In this document: in pieces, positions 1 through 8,756 of the stretch
How the letters are laid out: the number at the start of each line of letters is the position of its first letter
Numbering within the stretch: position 1 is the stretch's first letter
Notes under the pieces: model-generated
The model's input: the letters and a program-made list of their open reading frames with translations, nothing else
Databases searched by the model: none
What the model was told of the DNA's origin: nothing
Origin: Pseudomonas fluorescens
GTDB lineage: Bacteria > Pseudomonadota > Gammaproteobacteria > Pseudomonadales > Pseudomonadaceae
Length of the DNA stretch: 64,000 nt
Reading direction: 5' to 3'
NCBI RefSeq assembly: GCF_902498185.1
Contig: NZ_CABVIX010000001.1
Span: 496,001 to 560,000, forward strand
Position numbers and translations under genes: made by a program

Positions 1-1157
1 AGCAGTTGTGGCGCACCACCACCGACATGCATTACTACCAGGCTGGCCAGGACTACCTCAGCTCCCTGGAAGGGGTGATGGCAGGTGAGGGCTCGAACAT
101 CAGTACTGGCCTGGACAACTTCTATGCTGCCCTCAGCGCGGCCAGCGACCGGCCTGCCGACATTCCGCTGCGTCAGCAGATCCTGGCGGAGATGAAAAAC
201 CTCACCCAGCGCTTCAACGGCCTCAATACCAATATCGGCAACCAGCTCGATGCCCTGCACGAACAACGTTCGGCCATGGGCAACGAGATCAATGGCCTGG
301 CCAATAACCTGGCGCTGCTGAACCAGAAGATCGTCGAGGCCGAATCCACCGGCGGCGACAGTGCCTCGCTGCGCGACCACCGCGAGCTGCTGGTCGGCGA
401 ATTGAGCAAGTACGCCGACGTGCGGGTCAACGAAGCGCGGGACGGCTCGCTGACCATCGCGTTGTCCAACGGCCAGCCTCTGGTCGCCGGCAGCACGGCC
501 GGCCAGCTGACCGTCACCACCAATGCTGCAGGCCAACAGGAAGTGGCGTTGAGTTTCGCCGGCACCAGTTTCCCGTTGCGCCAGGACAACCTGGGTGGTG
601 CCTTCGGCGGCCTGCATGACGTGGAGCACAACCAACTCCTGCCCGCCAAGGCCCAGCTTGGAGAAATGGCGCAAGCCCTGGCCACCATGGTCAATGACAC
701 CCTTGCCACCGGCTTCGATCTGGCCGGCAACCCGGGCCAGCCCCTGCTCACGCTCAACCCCAACAGCGTCACCGGGTTGCTGCAGATGAACGATGTGAAA
801 CCCGAAGAACTGGCGTTCTCCGCAAAGGCCGGCGAGCCGGGCGACAACACCGTGTTGCTGGCGATGATCGAGCTGAAGAACAAGAAGGTCACGGTCAACG
901 GCAATACCGTCACCTTGAGCGAAGCCTACAGCGGCATGCTCGGCGAAGTTGCCAGCGCCAGCCGGCAGAACAAGGCCGACCTCAAGTCGGCGACCGCCGT
1001 GGCCGAGCAGGCCCAGAGCCAGCGCGACAGCGTCAGCGCGGTGAGCGACACCGAAGAGGCGCAGGCCGTCATGGACTACAACAAGGCGTTGCAGGCCAAC
1101 ATGAAGGTCATCCAGACGGCCAACGAGCTGTTCGACACCATCCTTGCGGCCCTTTGA
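1..1157 (+). CDS. flgK: Flagellar hook-associated protein 1 FlgK, 5' end outside window
   Basis: FlgK forms the first junction ring between hook and filament. The reading frame is open from the window edge, so the N-terminal part is missing; about 385 residues are seen and the protein stops at 1155-1157. The visible start 'QLWRTTT' matches the conserved stretch after the N-terminal rod/hook helix of FlgK. The C-terminal region is the helical D0/D1 segment ending in NELFDTILAAL, typical of hook-associated proteins. flgL follows after 36 bases, the normal flgK-flgL order, so both are probably at the end of a rod/hook operon that begins upstream of the window. This is the lateral-type copy judged by the whole cluster. 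Confidence 0.93.
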   Translation, partial: QLWRTTTDMHYYQAGQDYLSSLEGVMAGEGSNISTGLDNFYAALSAASDRPADIPLRQQILAEMKNLTQRFNGLNTNIGNQLDALHEQRSAMGNEINGLANNLALLNQKIVEAESTGGDSASLRDHRELLVGELSKYADVRVNEARDGSLTIALSNGQPLVAGSTAGQLTVTTNAAGQQEVALSFAGTSFPLRQDNLGGAFGGLHDVEHNQLLPAKAQLGEMAQALATMVNDTLATGFDLAGNPGQPLLTLNPNSVTGLLQMNDVKPEELAFSAKAGEPGDNTVLLAMIELKNKKVTVNGNTVTLSEAYSGMLGEVASASRQNKADLKSATAVAEQAQSQRDSVSAVSDTEEAQAVMDYNKALQANMKVIQTANELFDTILAAL

Positions 1158-1193
1158 GGCGCGTTCCCCCAAGTCCACCCAAGGTCTACCGCG

Positions 1194-2099
1194 ATGCGAA
1201 TTTCCAACGCACAAACCAGTGCCATGATGCACAGCAACATGAACCGCAACGCCGAGGCCATTGCCCGGCTGCAGTCGCAGATCGGCTCAGGTCAACGTCT
1301 GCAGCTGCCGTCCGACGATCCCGTCGCCGCTGCCCGGCTGCTGCGCATTCAGCGCGAAGAAGCGAGCATCAAGCAATACAACGATAACATCGGCAAAGTC
1401 TCCGACAACCTGCGGATCCAGGAGACGCATCTGCAATCGAGTTCCGATGCGATGGGCAGCATCCGCGACCTGTTGCTATGGGCCGGCAATGGCAGCAACA
1501 GTGGCGAGGACCTGTCGGCGATTGCCAGCCAGTTGTCGAGCCTGGAAGACAGCCTGGTGAGTTTCTTCAATGCCAAGGACGAATCCGGCAATTATCTGTT
1601 TTCCGGCACCCGTAACGACAGCCCAGCCGTCACCCTTGATCCCGCCACCGGCAAGTACGTGATGACCGGCAACGACGAGCACCGCCAGGCGGTGGTGGGC
1701 AACGGTGTCTTGATTGGCGATAACGTCACCGCCCGGGAAATCCTGGGGCCTGGCGCCGACCTGCTGAATGACCTGCATGCCCTGGTCGACAGCCTGAAGA
1801 CCGCACCGTCCGATCCCGCCACCCTCGCGCAGATCAAGGACACCCTCGAACAGCTGGATGCGACGCATGGCAATCTGCTCGGGGCCATGACCGACATGGG
1901 CGGCCGTCAGAACACCCTGACACTGATGGCCGAGAGCAACGCGGATGTCTCGCTGGTCAACCAGAAAGTGCAGGGCGATCTCTCGCACCTGGACATGGGG
2001 GGCGCGTTCCTCGAAGTCAGTGCCTATGAGCTGGCGATGCAAGCCAGCCAGAAGGTCTATAGCCGAGTGGCGACCATTTCCTTGTTCGACCTGATGTAA
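1194..2099 (+). CDS. flgL: Flagellar hook-associated protein 3 FlgL
   Basis: This 301-residue protein is the second hook-filament junction protein, secreted through the flagellar export gate. It starts MRISNAQ, the classic flagellin/FlgL N-terminal helix, and has a C-terminal helix (about 255-301) that pairs with it, as in all flagellin-like proteins. The middle carries the FlgL-type domain with FSGTRNDSPAV. Length fits the family (about 300). It lies 36 bases after flgK and 15 bases before the LafW-like gene, so the three are probably co-transcribed. Confidence 0.93.
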   Translation: MRISNAQTSAMMHSNMNRNAEAIARLQSQIGSGQRLQLPSDDPVAAARLLRIQREEASIKQYNDNIGKVSDNLRIQETHLQSSSDAMGSIRDLLLWAGNGSNSGEDLSAIASQLSSLEDSLVSFFNAKDESGNYLFSGTRNDSPAVTLDPATGKYVMTGNDEHRQAVVGNGVLIGDNVTAREILGPGADLLNDLHALVDSLKTAPSDPATLAQIKDTLEQLDATHGNLLGAMTDMGGRQNTLTLMAESNADVSLVNQKVQGDLSHLDMGGAFLEVSAYELAMQASQKVYSRVATISLFDLM

Positions 2100-2114
2100 G
2101 CACTGGAGTCAGCG

Positions 2115-3155
2115 ATGCACATTCGTCAAGAGCGGTCGGCCCTTGCCTCCTACGACATTGACCGCCGCCCCCGGGCACAGCCGCGCGACGGCGCTGCTCA
2201 GGGTCCCAGGTCCGATACCCGTGCGGCCCTGGCAAGCAGCCGCCCGCTGCAGCAGGGCACGCTTGCCAGCCAGGCCTTGGAACTCAACCAGCAGCAGTCA
2301 TCCATGCAGTCTGCCCAGGTCTACCTGGGCCGGCTCGCCACGCACCTGAACGACTTCAAGCGCGACCTGGGCCGTGCCCTGAACGGCTCGGCCAGCGGTG
2401 CGCCGGACAACGCGTCCATCGCCCGTTCCGTCACCCAGCTCAACGCGTTGCTGGACAGCCGCGCGAGGATCTCGGGCACGGGCCTGGATGCGCACCTGGA
2501 CGTCAACTTCGATGAGCCGCAACGCAGCCGTTTCAGCATCAAGGGCCTGGAATCGCTGCAAGGCATCCAGGCTTCGGGCAGTGAAACCTTGCTGTTCAAT
2601 GCCGGGCGCCACCTGCCGGGACCAATGGCGGTCGTCCTGGATGACGGGATGAGCGACGCGCAAACCCTGCGCCGCTTCAACGTCGGCCTGGCGCCGGCCG
2701 GGTTGCATGTCGAACCGGATGAAGGCGGGCGCCTGCAGTTTTCGGCCGTTGAATCGCGTTGGAATACGCTCAAGGGGCAGCTCTCGGTGCAAGGCGAGGA
2801 CAAGCTGTTCGCCAAGGGCGGCTTCACCCCGGTCGTGAGCCAGGAAGACAACCTGCTGGGCACGCCGCTGCCCACGCCTCAGGAGGGGCGGGCCGACCTG
2901 GGTGCGTTGCTGGACATCGCCAACCAGGGCCTGCAGCGTATCAACGGCGTGATCGACCAGCTCCACCAGCACCAGGCCCAGGCCCTGGACCAGTTGGGGC
3001 GCCAAGAGAGCAGGGAAGAAAAGCGCTGGGCCCATGACTTCGTCGGCCGCGCGTTTGCTCGAGATGAGTCACCCGTGCAGTTCAAGCGCGTTGCGCAGAT
3101 GGTCATGGCGCAGTCCCATGTCTCCCGCCACACCGTGCTGGGCCTGATGGCCTGA
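2115..3155 (+). CDS. LafW-like putative hook-associated protein
   Basis: This 346-residue protein has no recognised catalytic motif or membrane segment. The start at 2115 has a GGAG ribosome site. The N-terminal third (about 45-120) and the C-terminal quarter (about 265-346) look helical and rich in Gln, Ala and Leu, bracketing a more beta-like centre, the general plan of axial and hook-associated proteins. It follows flgL directly, which is where lafW, a putative hook-associated gene, sits in the E. coli Flag-2 cluster. The LafW call is positional inference. It closes the flgK-flgL operon and is followed by a REP palindrome before convergent flhA. It could instead be a species-specific cap or junction protein. 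Confidence 0.55.
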   Translation: MHIRQERSALASYDIDRRPRAQPRDGAAQGPRSDTRAALASSRPLQQGTLASQALELNQQQSSMQSAQVYLGRLATHLNDFKRDLGRALNGSASGAPDNASIARSVTQLNALLDSRARISGTGLDAHLDVNFDEPQRSRFSIKGLESLQGIQASGSETLLFNAGRHLPGPMAVVLDDGMSDAQTLRRFNVGLAPAGLHVEPDEGGRLQFSAVESRWNTLKGQLSVQGEDKLFAKGGFTPVVSQEDNLLGTPLPTPQEGRADLGALLDIANQGLQRINGVIDQLHQHQAQALDQLGRQESREEKRWAHDFVGRAFARDESPVQFKRVAQMVMAQSHVSRHTVLGLMA

Positions 3156-3204
3156 TCTGTGGGCCAGCACACCGGCTGGCTCCATCCTCGAGATCAGCGC
3201 CGTA

Positions 3205-3289
3205 CCTGTGGGAGCGGGTTTACCCGCGAACACCGGCAAAGCCGGTGCCAGACACCGCGTCAACTTCTTCGCGGCTGAAGCTCCCACGG
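3205..3289. repeat. REP-type palindrome between lafW-like gene and flhA
   Basis: Two inverted arms are visible: 3205-3230 (CTGTGGGAGCGGGTTTACCC then GCGAA) and 3267-3289 (CTTCGCGG...CTCCCACGG). A short inner hairpin CACCGGC-AAA-GCCGGTG lies at 3231-3247. The sequence resembles the extragenic palindromes common in P. putida-group genomes. It sits between convergent genes and may also act as a bidirectional terminator. Confidence 0.75.
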
Positions 3290-3321
3290 GAACCGTGCCT
3301 CAGCTACTGTGGAGACTCCCC

Positions 3322-5418
3322 TTACCCCAACGTCCCAATGATATTCACGCTCACGTTTTCCGGTATCTCGTTCTGCGACAGCACATGCAGGCCGGGGCTG
3401 AACACCCGGGCATAGCGTGCCAGCAACGGGCGCAGTTGCGGCATCACGGTCAGTACCGGTGGATGGCCATCCTTGCGCAGCTTTTCCTTGACCGCCGGCA
3501 TCGCATTCTGCAACTGATTGAGCAGGTTAGGCTCGACCGGGACGCTGTCCAGGCTGACCGGACCCGCTTGCTGCGCAATGCTCAGGGCGCCCAGCAAGGT
3601 GTTTTCCAAGGCGTTGTCCAGCACAAACACACTGATCTCTTCACGCCGCCCCGCGATGCTGGCAACGATAGTGCGGCGCAAGGCGTAGCGCACGTCGGCC
3701 GCCAACAGCACCGGATCCTTGGTGCTTTCGCTGCTTTCCACCAGCGCCGTGGCGACTGTCACGATATCGCGCAGGGAAACGTTCTCCACCAACAACTGCC
3801 GATACACCCGATGCTGCTGGGTATAGGTCAATTGGCTCTTCAGGCTTTCGGCAAGCTTGGGCGCCTGTTCGTTCAAGCGCTGCATCAGGCTGTCGACGTC
3901 ATCGTGCTTGAACAGGTCGGCCAGATTGTCACGGATCACCTTGTTCAGGTGCGTGGCAATGACCCCGGCACAGTCGATCACCTGATACCCAAGGTTCAGC
4001 GCCCGGCTCTTGTCTGCGGGCAGAATCCACACCACCGGCATGCGGTAGGCCGGGTCGACACCCAGAATGCCGTCGACCTCACCATAGAGATCGGCCGAGG
4101 GGATCGCCATCAGGCGCTCGGCATGAAGCTCGGCGCCATCGAGTTGTTCGCCGTTGATGTGGATCGAGTAGTTGGCAGCCTTCAGACGCAGGCTGTCGCG
4201 GATCTGAATTTCCGGCAGCAGGAAGCCCAACGACTCCGACAGGGTCTGGCGCAAGCCGCGCACGCGCTGGGTCAACGGGGCACCGGCCGCTTCGTTGACC
4301 AGGCCCACCAGCTTGTAGCCCAGCGATACCGACAGGCGCTCGACCTGCGGAATGTCCTCCCAGCCCAGTCCCTGCGCCTTCTCCTGCTGCATGGCGCTGC
4401 TCAGGGCATCCACCGCCTCCAGCTCGTCGGCCTGTGCCGGTGGCTGGTAGCGCAGGACGCACAGCCCCAGGAACCCCACCACCGCGGCAAAACCGAGGAA
4501 GGCCAGATGCGGCATGCCAGGCACCAGCCCCAGCACCAGCAGGATTCCGGCCACGGTGAACAACAGACTTGGCGATGCCAGCAGCTGACGCCGGACCTGG
4601 GTGGTGATCTCGGCGGACTCATTGATACGCGTCACGATCAAGGCCGCGGCCGTGGACAGCAGCAACGCCGGAATCTGCGCGACCAGGCCATCACCGATTG
4701 TCAGCAGGGCAAACTGCTGGAACGCCAGGCCGGCCGGCAGATCGTAGACGAACATGCCAATGGCGAAACCGCCGAACAGGTTGATGGCCAGGATCAGGAT
4801 GCCGGCGATGGCATCGCCGCGGACAAACTTCGAGGCCCCGTCCATGGCACCGTAGAAATCCGCTTCCTTGGAAATTGTCTGGCGTCGATGCTTGGCTTGC
4901 TCCTGAGTAATCAGCCCGGCATTGAGATCGGCATCGATCGCCATCTGCTTGCCTGGCAAAGCATCGAGCGTAAAGCGCGCGGTCACCTCGGAGATACGCT
5001 CTCCACCCTTGGTGACCACCATGAAGTTGATGATCATGAGGATCACGAACACGATCATGCCGACAATGAAGTTGCCGCCGATCACCACTTCGCCAAAGGC
5101 CTCGATGACCTTGCCCGCAGCGCCCGTGCCGGTATGCCCCTCGAGGAGCACGATGCGCGTCGAAGCCACGTTGAGGGTCAGGCGCAGCAACGTGGTAATC
5201 AGGATGATGGTGGGGAACAGCGAGAAATCCAGCGGACTTTTCGATGACACGCTGACCATCAGCACCAGGATCGCCATGGCGATGTTGAAGGTGAACAGGA
5301 TATCCAGCAGCAGCGGCGGCAAGGGCAGGATAATCATCGCCAGGATCGACAGGATGACCACTGGGATTCCGATGCGCCCGCTGCGCAAGGTCGGTAGGAA
5401 GGTGTGCAGTAGGTTCAT
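3322..5418 (-). CDS. flhA: Flagellar biosynthesis protein FlhA (export gate)
   Basis: FlhA is the large inner-membrane component of the flagellar type III export gate; its cytoplasmic ring docks chaperone-substrate complexes. The 698-residue length is normal for the family. About eight membrane segments lie within residues 15-330. The FHIPEP-family signature is clear near residues 145-170 (RFTLDALPGKQMAID). The rest is the cytosolic domain. The ATG lies 3 bases after the flhB stop, so the two are translationally coupled. It is the last gene of fliM-N-P-Q-R-flhB-flhA on the minus strand. Confidence 0.96.
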   Translation of the reverse strand: MNLLHTFLPTLRSGRIGIPVVILSILAMIILPLPPLLLDILFTFNIAMAILVLMVSVSSKSPLDFSLFPTIILITTLLRLTLNVASTRIVLLEGHTGTGAAGKVIEAFGEVVIGGNFIVGMIVFVILMIINFMVVTKGGERISEVTARFTLDALPGKQMAIDADLNAGLITQEQAKHRRQTISKEADFYGAMDGASKFVRGDAIAGILILAINLFGGFAIGMFVYDLPAGLAFQQFALLTIGDGLVAQIPALLLSTAAALIVTRINESAEITTQVRRQLLASPSLLFTVAGILLVLGLVPGMPHLAFLGFAAVVGFLGLCVLRYQPPAQADELEAVDALSSAMQQEKAQGLGWEDIPQVERLSVSLGYKLVGLVNEAAGAPLTQRVRGLRQTLSESLGFLLPEIQIRDSLRLKAANYSIHINGEQLDGAELHAERLMAIPSADLYGEVDGILGVDPAYRMPVVWILPADKSRALNLGYQVIDCAGVIATHLNKVIRDNLADLFKHDDVDSLMQRLNEQAPKLAESLKSQLTYTQQHRVYRQLLVENVSLRDIVTVATALVESSESTKDPVLLAADVRYALRRTIVASIAGRREEISVFVLDNALENTLLGALSIAQQAGPVSLDSVPVEPNLLNQLQNAMPAVKEKLRKDGHPPVLTVMPQLRPLLARYARVFSPGLHVLSQNEIPENVSVNIIGTLG

Positions 5419-5420
5419 GA

Positions 5421-6551
5421 TTACGCCTTGTTCGCCATGCGTTCGGGTATGGGCAGGTCGCGCGGCAGCTCCGGTCTGGCGCGCAGTCCGCTTTTGTAAG
5501 CTTTCAACTGCAGGATGTAGGTCAGCACATGCGCCACGGCGGCATATAGCGGCGCCGGGATCTGCTGGTTGACCTGGGTGGTGAAGTAGATCGCCCGCGC
5601 CAAGGGCGGGATCTCCAGCACTTCCAGGTTGTGCGACATGGCCATCTTGCGAATGAACAGGGCCATGTCATCGACGCCCTTGGCAATCACGTAGGGCGCC
5701 TGGGCCTTCTTCACGTCGTACTTGATCGCCACGGCGTAGTGCTGCGGATTGACGATGATTGCGTCGGCATCCTTCATCACCTTGCCGATCTGTCCCTGGG
5801 ACATCTGGCGCTGGATCCGCTTGATCCGCGCCTTTACCTCGGGACGGCCCTCCTGGTTGCGGTGCTCCTCCTTGCGCTCCTGCTTGGTCATGCGCAGCTT
5901 CTTGAGGAAGAAGTACTTCTGGATCGGCACATCGATCAGCGCGAACACCACGAAAACCCCGAGCAGGCTCAGCAGCGTGTCGAACAGCAGCGCGAAGGCA
6001 CTGCCGATGGCCGTTGGCAGGTTGGTTCGCTGCAGTGCCAGCAAGTGCGGGATCGCATCGCTCACCAGCATCCAGGCCACCGTGATCAGCAGGGCGATCT
6101 TGGCCAGCGACTTGAGCAGCTCCACCCAGTTCTGCGCCGAGACAATCCGCGCCAGGCCGGTGATCGGGTTGAGCTTGCTGAACTTGGGGAAGAAGTTCTT
6201 CGCCACGAACAGCCAGCCACCAGGCACCAGCGAGAACGTGATCACCAGTACGCTGGTCAGCACCAGCGGCAGCAGCATCCTGATGAACAGCACCAGGTTG
6301 TGGGTCAGGATCAGGCGCAGGTCTTCCTGGCTGACTTCGCTGGCGTTGAAGTTCAGGAACGACAGGCGGAAGCTCTCCAGCAGGCCCTCGTAGAACCCCA
6401 TGAAGCTGAACTTCAGGATCAGCAGCGTCGCCAGCAGCGACACCGTGGTCGACAGGTCCTTGGAGCGCGTGACCTGGCCGTCGTCGCGGCTCTTGCGCAA
6501 CTTCTGCGCCGATGCCTCTTCGGTTTTTTCCTGGGCACTGTTATTGGACAC
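5421..6551 (-). CDS. flhB: Flagellar biosynthesis protein FlhB (export switch), variant NPQH site
   Basis: FlhB controls the change from rod/hook export to filament export by self-cleavage in its cytosolic domain. This 376-residue copy has four membrane segments within about residues 30-215 and the usual C-terminal domain. The cleavage motif, NPTH in nearly all family members, reads N268-P269-Q270-H271 here (codons at 5739-5750). Asn and Pro, which flank the scissile bond, are kept. The gene overlaps fliR by 11 bases and is followed by flhA after 2 bases. Identity is certain; whether it cleaves normally is not visible. Confidence 0.96.
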   Translation of the reverse strand: MSNNSAQEKTEEASAQKLRKSRDDGQVTRSKDLSTTVSLLATLLILKFSFMGFYEGLLESFRLSFLNFNASEVSQEDLRLILTHNLVLFIRMLLPLVLTSVLVITFSLVPGGWLFVAKNFFPKFSKLNPITGLARIVSAQNWVELLKSLAKIALLITVAWMLVSDAIPHLLALQRTNLPTAIGSAFALLFDTLLSLLGVFVVFALIDVPIQKYFFLKKLRMTKQERKEEHRNQEGRPEVKARIKRIQRQMSQGQIGKVMKDADAIIVNPQHYAVAIKYDVKKAQAPYVIAKGVDDMALFIRKMAMSHNLEVLEIPPLARAIYFTTQVNQQIPAPLYAAVAHVLTYILQLKAYKSGLRARPELPRDLPIPERMANKA

Positions 6552-7344
6552 CGGTGTCTTCCCGCATCATCAGACCAATGTTGTCCAGCAGCTCACGGGT
6601 CAGGTGCAGGTAGTGTTCCGGCAGGTTCGGAATCGACAGATAGATGCACAACAGCCCGAGCAGGATAGTGATCGGGAACCCGAGGGAAAACAGGTTCATC
6701 GACGGCGAGATGCGGTTGAGCAGGCCAAAGCAGAACTGCACCAGCACCATGCAGAACACCATGGGCAAGGTCAGCAGCACGGCGGCGCTGAACACCCAGG
6801 CGATGCCGTGCAGGAAGGCGGCGAAACTCTGATAGCTCAAGCCGCTGCCGACCGGCCAATGGCTGAAGCTCTTGTACAGCACGCTGAGCACCAGCAAGTG
6901 CCCGTCGATTGCCAGAAACAGAAACGCCAGCAAGACAAAATACAGCTGGTAGACGATGGAGGAAGACGAGACGCCGTTTACCGGATCGTTATAGCGGGCC
7001 ATGCTCATGCCCATCTGGGCCGATACCACTTCACCGGCGACACTGAACACGGTGAACACCAGCTGCAGCGAGAGTCCCAGGATCAGCCCGAACGCCACCT
7101 GCTCCAGCGCAGTCAACGCGCCCTCGGCGGACAGCGGATCGATCGGCGGCGTTGGCGGCAGCGACCCACCGATGGCCAGCGTCACCACCAGGGCCAGCAT
7201 CACCCGAACCTGCCGGGACATGCCCTTGTGATTGAACAGCGGCGCAGTGCTGAACACCGCCAGCAACCGGCAGAAGGTCCACCAGTAGCCTTGCAGTGCC
7301 TGCAGGTACTGACTGGCTTGCATCAGCGGCTCGGAGGCAGGCAT
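6541..7344 (-). CDS. fliR: Flagellar biosynthesis protein FliR (export gate)
   Basis: FliR, with FliP and FliQ, forms the helical core of the flagellar export channel in the inner membrane. The protein has hydrophobic segments throughout and a family-like GYWWTFCRLLAVFSTAPLF near the N terminus. The open frame extends to 7425, but the ATG at 7344 (MPASEPLMQ) is preferred: it lies 4 bases after the fliQ stop and gives 267 residues, close to the family length of about 260. A second ATG at 7323 would give 260. The 3' end overlaps flhB by 11 bases, implying coupled translation. Confidence 0.93.
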   Translation of the reverse strand: MPASEPLMQASQYLQALQGYWWTFCRLLAVFSTAPLFNHKGMSRQVRVMLALVVTLAIGGSLPPTPPIDPLSAEGALTALEQVAFGLILGLSLQLVFTVFSVAGEVVSAQMGMSMARYNDPVNGVSSSSIVYQLYFVLLAFLFLAIDGHLLVLSVLYKSFSHWPVGSGLSYQSFAAFLHGIAWVFSAAVLLTLPMVFCMVLVQFCFGLLNRISPSMNLFSLGFPITILLGLLCIYLSIPNLPEHYLHLTRELLDNIGLMMREDTGVQ

Positions 7345-7348
7345 CTGC

Positions 7349-7621
7349 TCAGCCCACCAGCTTGCCGGCGTGTTTGAAGGTCTCGATGAACAAGTCGCTA
7401 AGCGTACGCAGGATCCAGTGGCCACCGAAGATCAGCATGCTCAGGGTGATCAGCAACCGGGGCAGAAAGCTCAACATCTGTTCGTTGATCTGCGTGGCAG
7501 CCTGGAACACGCTCACCACCAGCCCGCCCAGCAGGCTTGGCACCACCAGCACACAGACGATCAGCGCGGTGATCTGGATCGCGTTGCCTACCAGGCCTGC
7601 GGCGAGTTCCGGCGTCAGCAT
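7349..7621 (-). CDS. fliQ: Flagellar biosynthesis protein FliQ
   Basis: FliQ is a small two-helix membrane protein that packs around FliP and FliR in the export channel. The 90-residue length and two hydrophobic hairpin segments (about 15-40 and 50-78) are standard. It begins MLTPELAAGLVGNAIQ and contains VVPSLLGGLVVSVFQAATQI, the conserved FliQ core. Its ATG overlaps the fliP stop by one base. It sits in the normal fliP-fliQ-fliR order. Confidence 0.95.
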   Translation of the reverse strand: MLTPELAAGLVGNAIQITALIVCVLVVPSLLGGLVVSVFQAATQINEQMLSFLPRLLITLSMLIFGGHWILRTLSDLFIETFKHAGKLVG

Positions 7622-8388
7622 CAGGCACCCCCAAACGGCTGGATACTAGAGGTCAGGGTGCCCATCAGCAGCGCCCAACCATCCACCAGGACAAACACCA
7701 TCAATTTGAACGGCAGGGAAATCATCATCGGCGACAGCATCATCATGCCCATCGCCATCAGCACGCTGGCGACCACAAGGTCGATGACCAGGAACGGCAG
7801 AAAAATCATGAACCCGAGCTGGAACGCCGCCTTCACTTCGCTGAGCACGAATGCTGGCAGCAGCAGGGAAAAGTCCAGTTCATCCAGATTCTGCGGCAGT
7901 TCCTCGCCGGCCAGGGAGACCATGGTTTCCAGAGACGCCTTGTTGGTCTGCGCAAGCATGAAGCCGCTGAGGCTCTGCTTCGCCACGTGCAGGCCCTGGT
8001 CCATGGAAATGGCATCGCTCTGGAACGGCTCGTACGCCTCGTGATAGATCTCCTGCCAGACCGGGCGCATCACCAGCATCGTCAGGCACAGGGCGATGCC
8101 GATCAGGATCTGGTTGGGCGGGCTCTGTTGCAAGCCCATCGCCTGGCGCAGGATGGCCAGGACGATGATGAAGCGGGTGAAGCTGGTCATCATCATGAGC
8201 ATCGCCGGCAAGAAGCCCAGCAAGGTCATCATGATCAGGATCTGCAGCTTGATGCTCAACACCTGGCCGGTTTCACTGTCATTGAGACTGAACAGCGAAA
8301 TCTCCCCGTTCGCGGACCATGCGTACTGTGGAAACCACAGGGCCAGCAGCGCCAGGCCGCTGATCAGGTGTCGCGTAAGCCTGTTCAT
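7621..8388 (-). CDS. fliP: Flagellar biosynthesis protein FliP
   Basis: FliP is the most abundant protein of the export channel. This 255-residue copy has a cleavable signal peptide (residues 1 to about 26, ending near YAWSA), then the signature MTSFTRFIIVLAILRQAMG at about residue 65 and the C-terminal membrane segments with FQLGFMIFLPFLVIDLVVAS. Its start overlaps the fliN stop by four bases. No fliO lies between fliN and fliP, although fliO usually occupies that position in polar-type clusters. Confidence 0.96.
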   Translation of the reverse strand: MNRLTRHLISGLALLALWFPQYAWSANGEISLFSLNDSETGQVLSIKLQILIMMTLLGFLPAMLMMMTSFTRFIIVLAILRQAMGLQQSPPNQILIGIALCLTMLVMRPVWQEIYHEAYEPFQSDAISMDQGLHVAKQSLSGFMLAQTNKASLETMVSLAGEELPQNLDELDFSLLLPAFVLSEVKAAFQLGFMIFLPFLVIDLVVASVLMAMGMMMLSPMMISLPFKLMVFVLVDGWALLMGTLTSSIQPFGGA

Positions 8389-8756
8389 CTGGTCAGATCG
8401 CTCAGCGTGGAGCCACTGAGCTCGACGATACGCAGGCCATAGTTGCCGTTGATCACCACCACTTCGGCCTTGGCGAACAGCGCGCCGTTGACCTTGACGT
8501 CCAGGGGCGCACCAGCGAGTTTGTCGAGGGCGATGACGCTGCTGGTGTCGACGTCCATCAGCTCACGCAGAGAGATTTCCGTCGAGGCCACCTCCAGCGT
8601 AACGGTGACCGGAATCTTGCCGAAAAACTTGATGTCCTGCTGAGGCAGCACAGGTGCGGCGGGTTCGGCAGCCGGCGGGGCCGCCTCGATATCGAAGCCC
8701 AGCTCGGGATCGTTCAGCAGCGTGTCGAAGGCGGCATCGGAAAGGGAGGAGGTCAT
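8385..8756 (-). CDS. fliN: Flagellar motor switch protein FliN
   Basis: FliN is a C-ring protein that binds FliM and docks FliH-FliI for export. The 123-residue protein has a variable acidic N terminus (1-40) and a SpoA domain (about 45-120) with FFGKIPVTVTLEVAST and NYGLRIVEL. Length is at the short end of the family (about 110-150). It overlaps both neighbours by four bases (ATGA), so fliM-fliN-fliP are translationally linked. Confidence 0.94.
   Translation of the reverse strand: MTSSLSDAAFDTLLNDPELGFDIEAAPPAAEPAAPVLPQQDIKFFGKIPVTVTLEVASTEISLRELMDVDTSSVIALDKLAGAPLDVKVNGALFAKAEVVVINGNYGLRIVELSGSTLSDLTR

Noticed and set aside
3208..5247. 679-codon open frame on + across flhA
   Set aside because: It is antisense to flhA, has no ribosome site, and its His/Gln/Arg-rich translation is the mirror of a GC-rich coding strand.
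5631..6668. 345-codon open frame on + across flhB and fliR
   Set aside because: Antisense shadow of genes with clear family motifs; no start signal.
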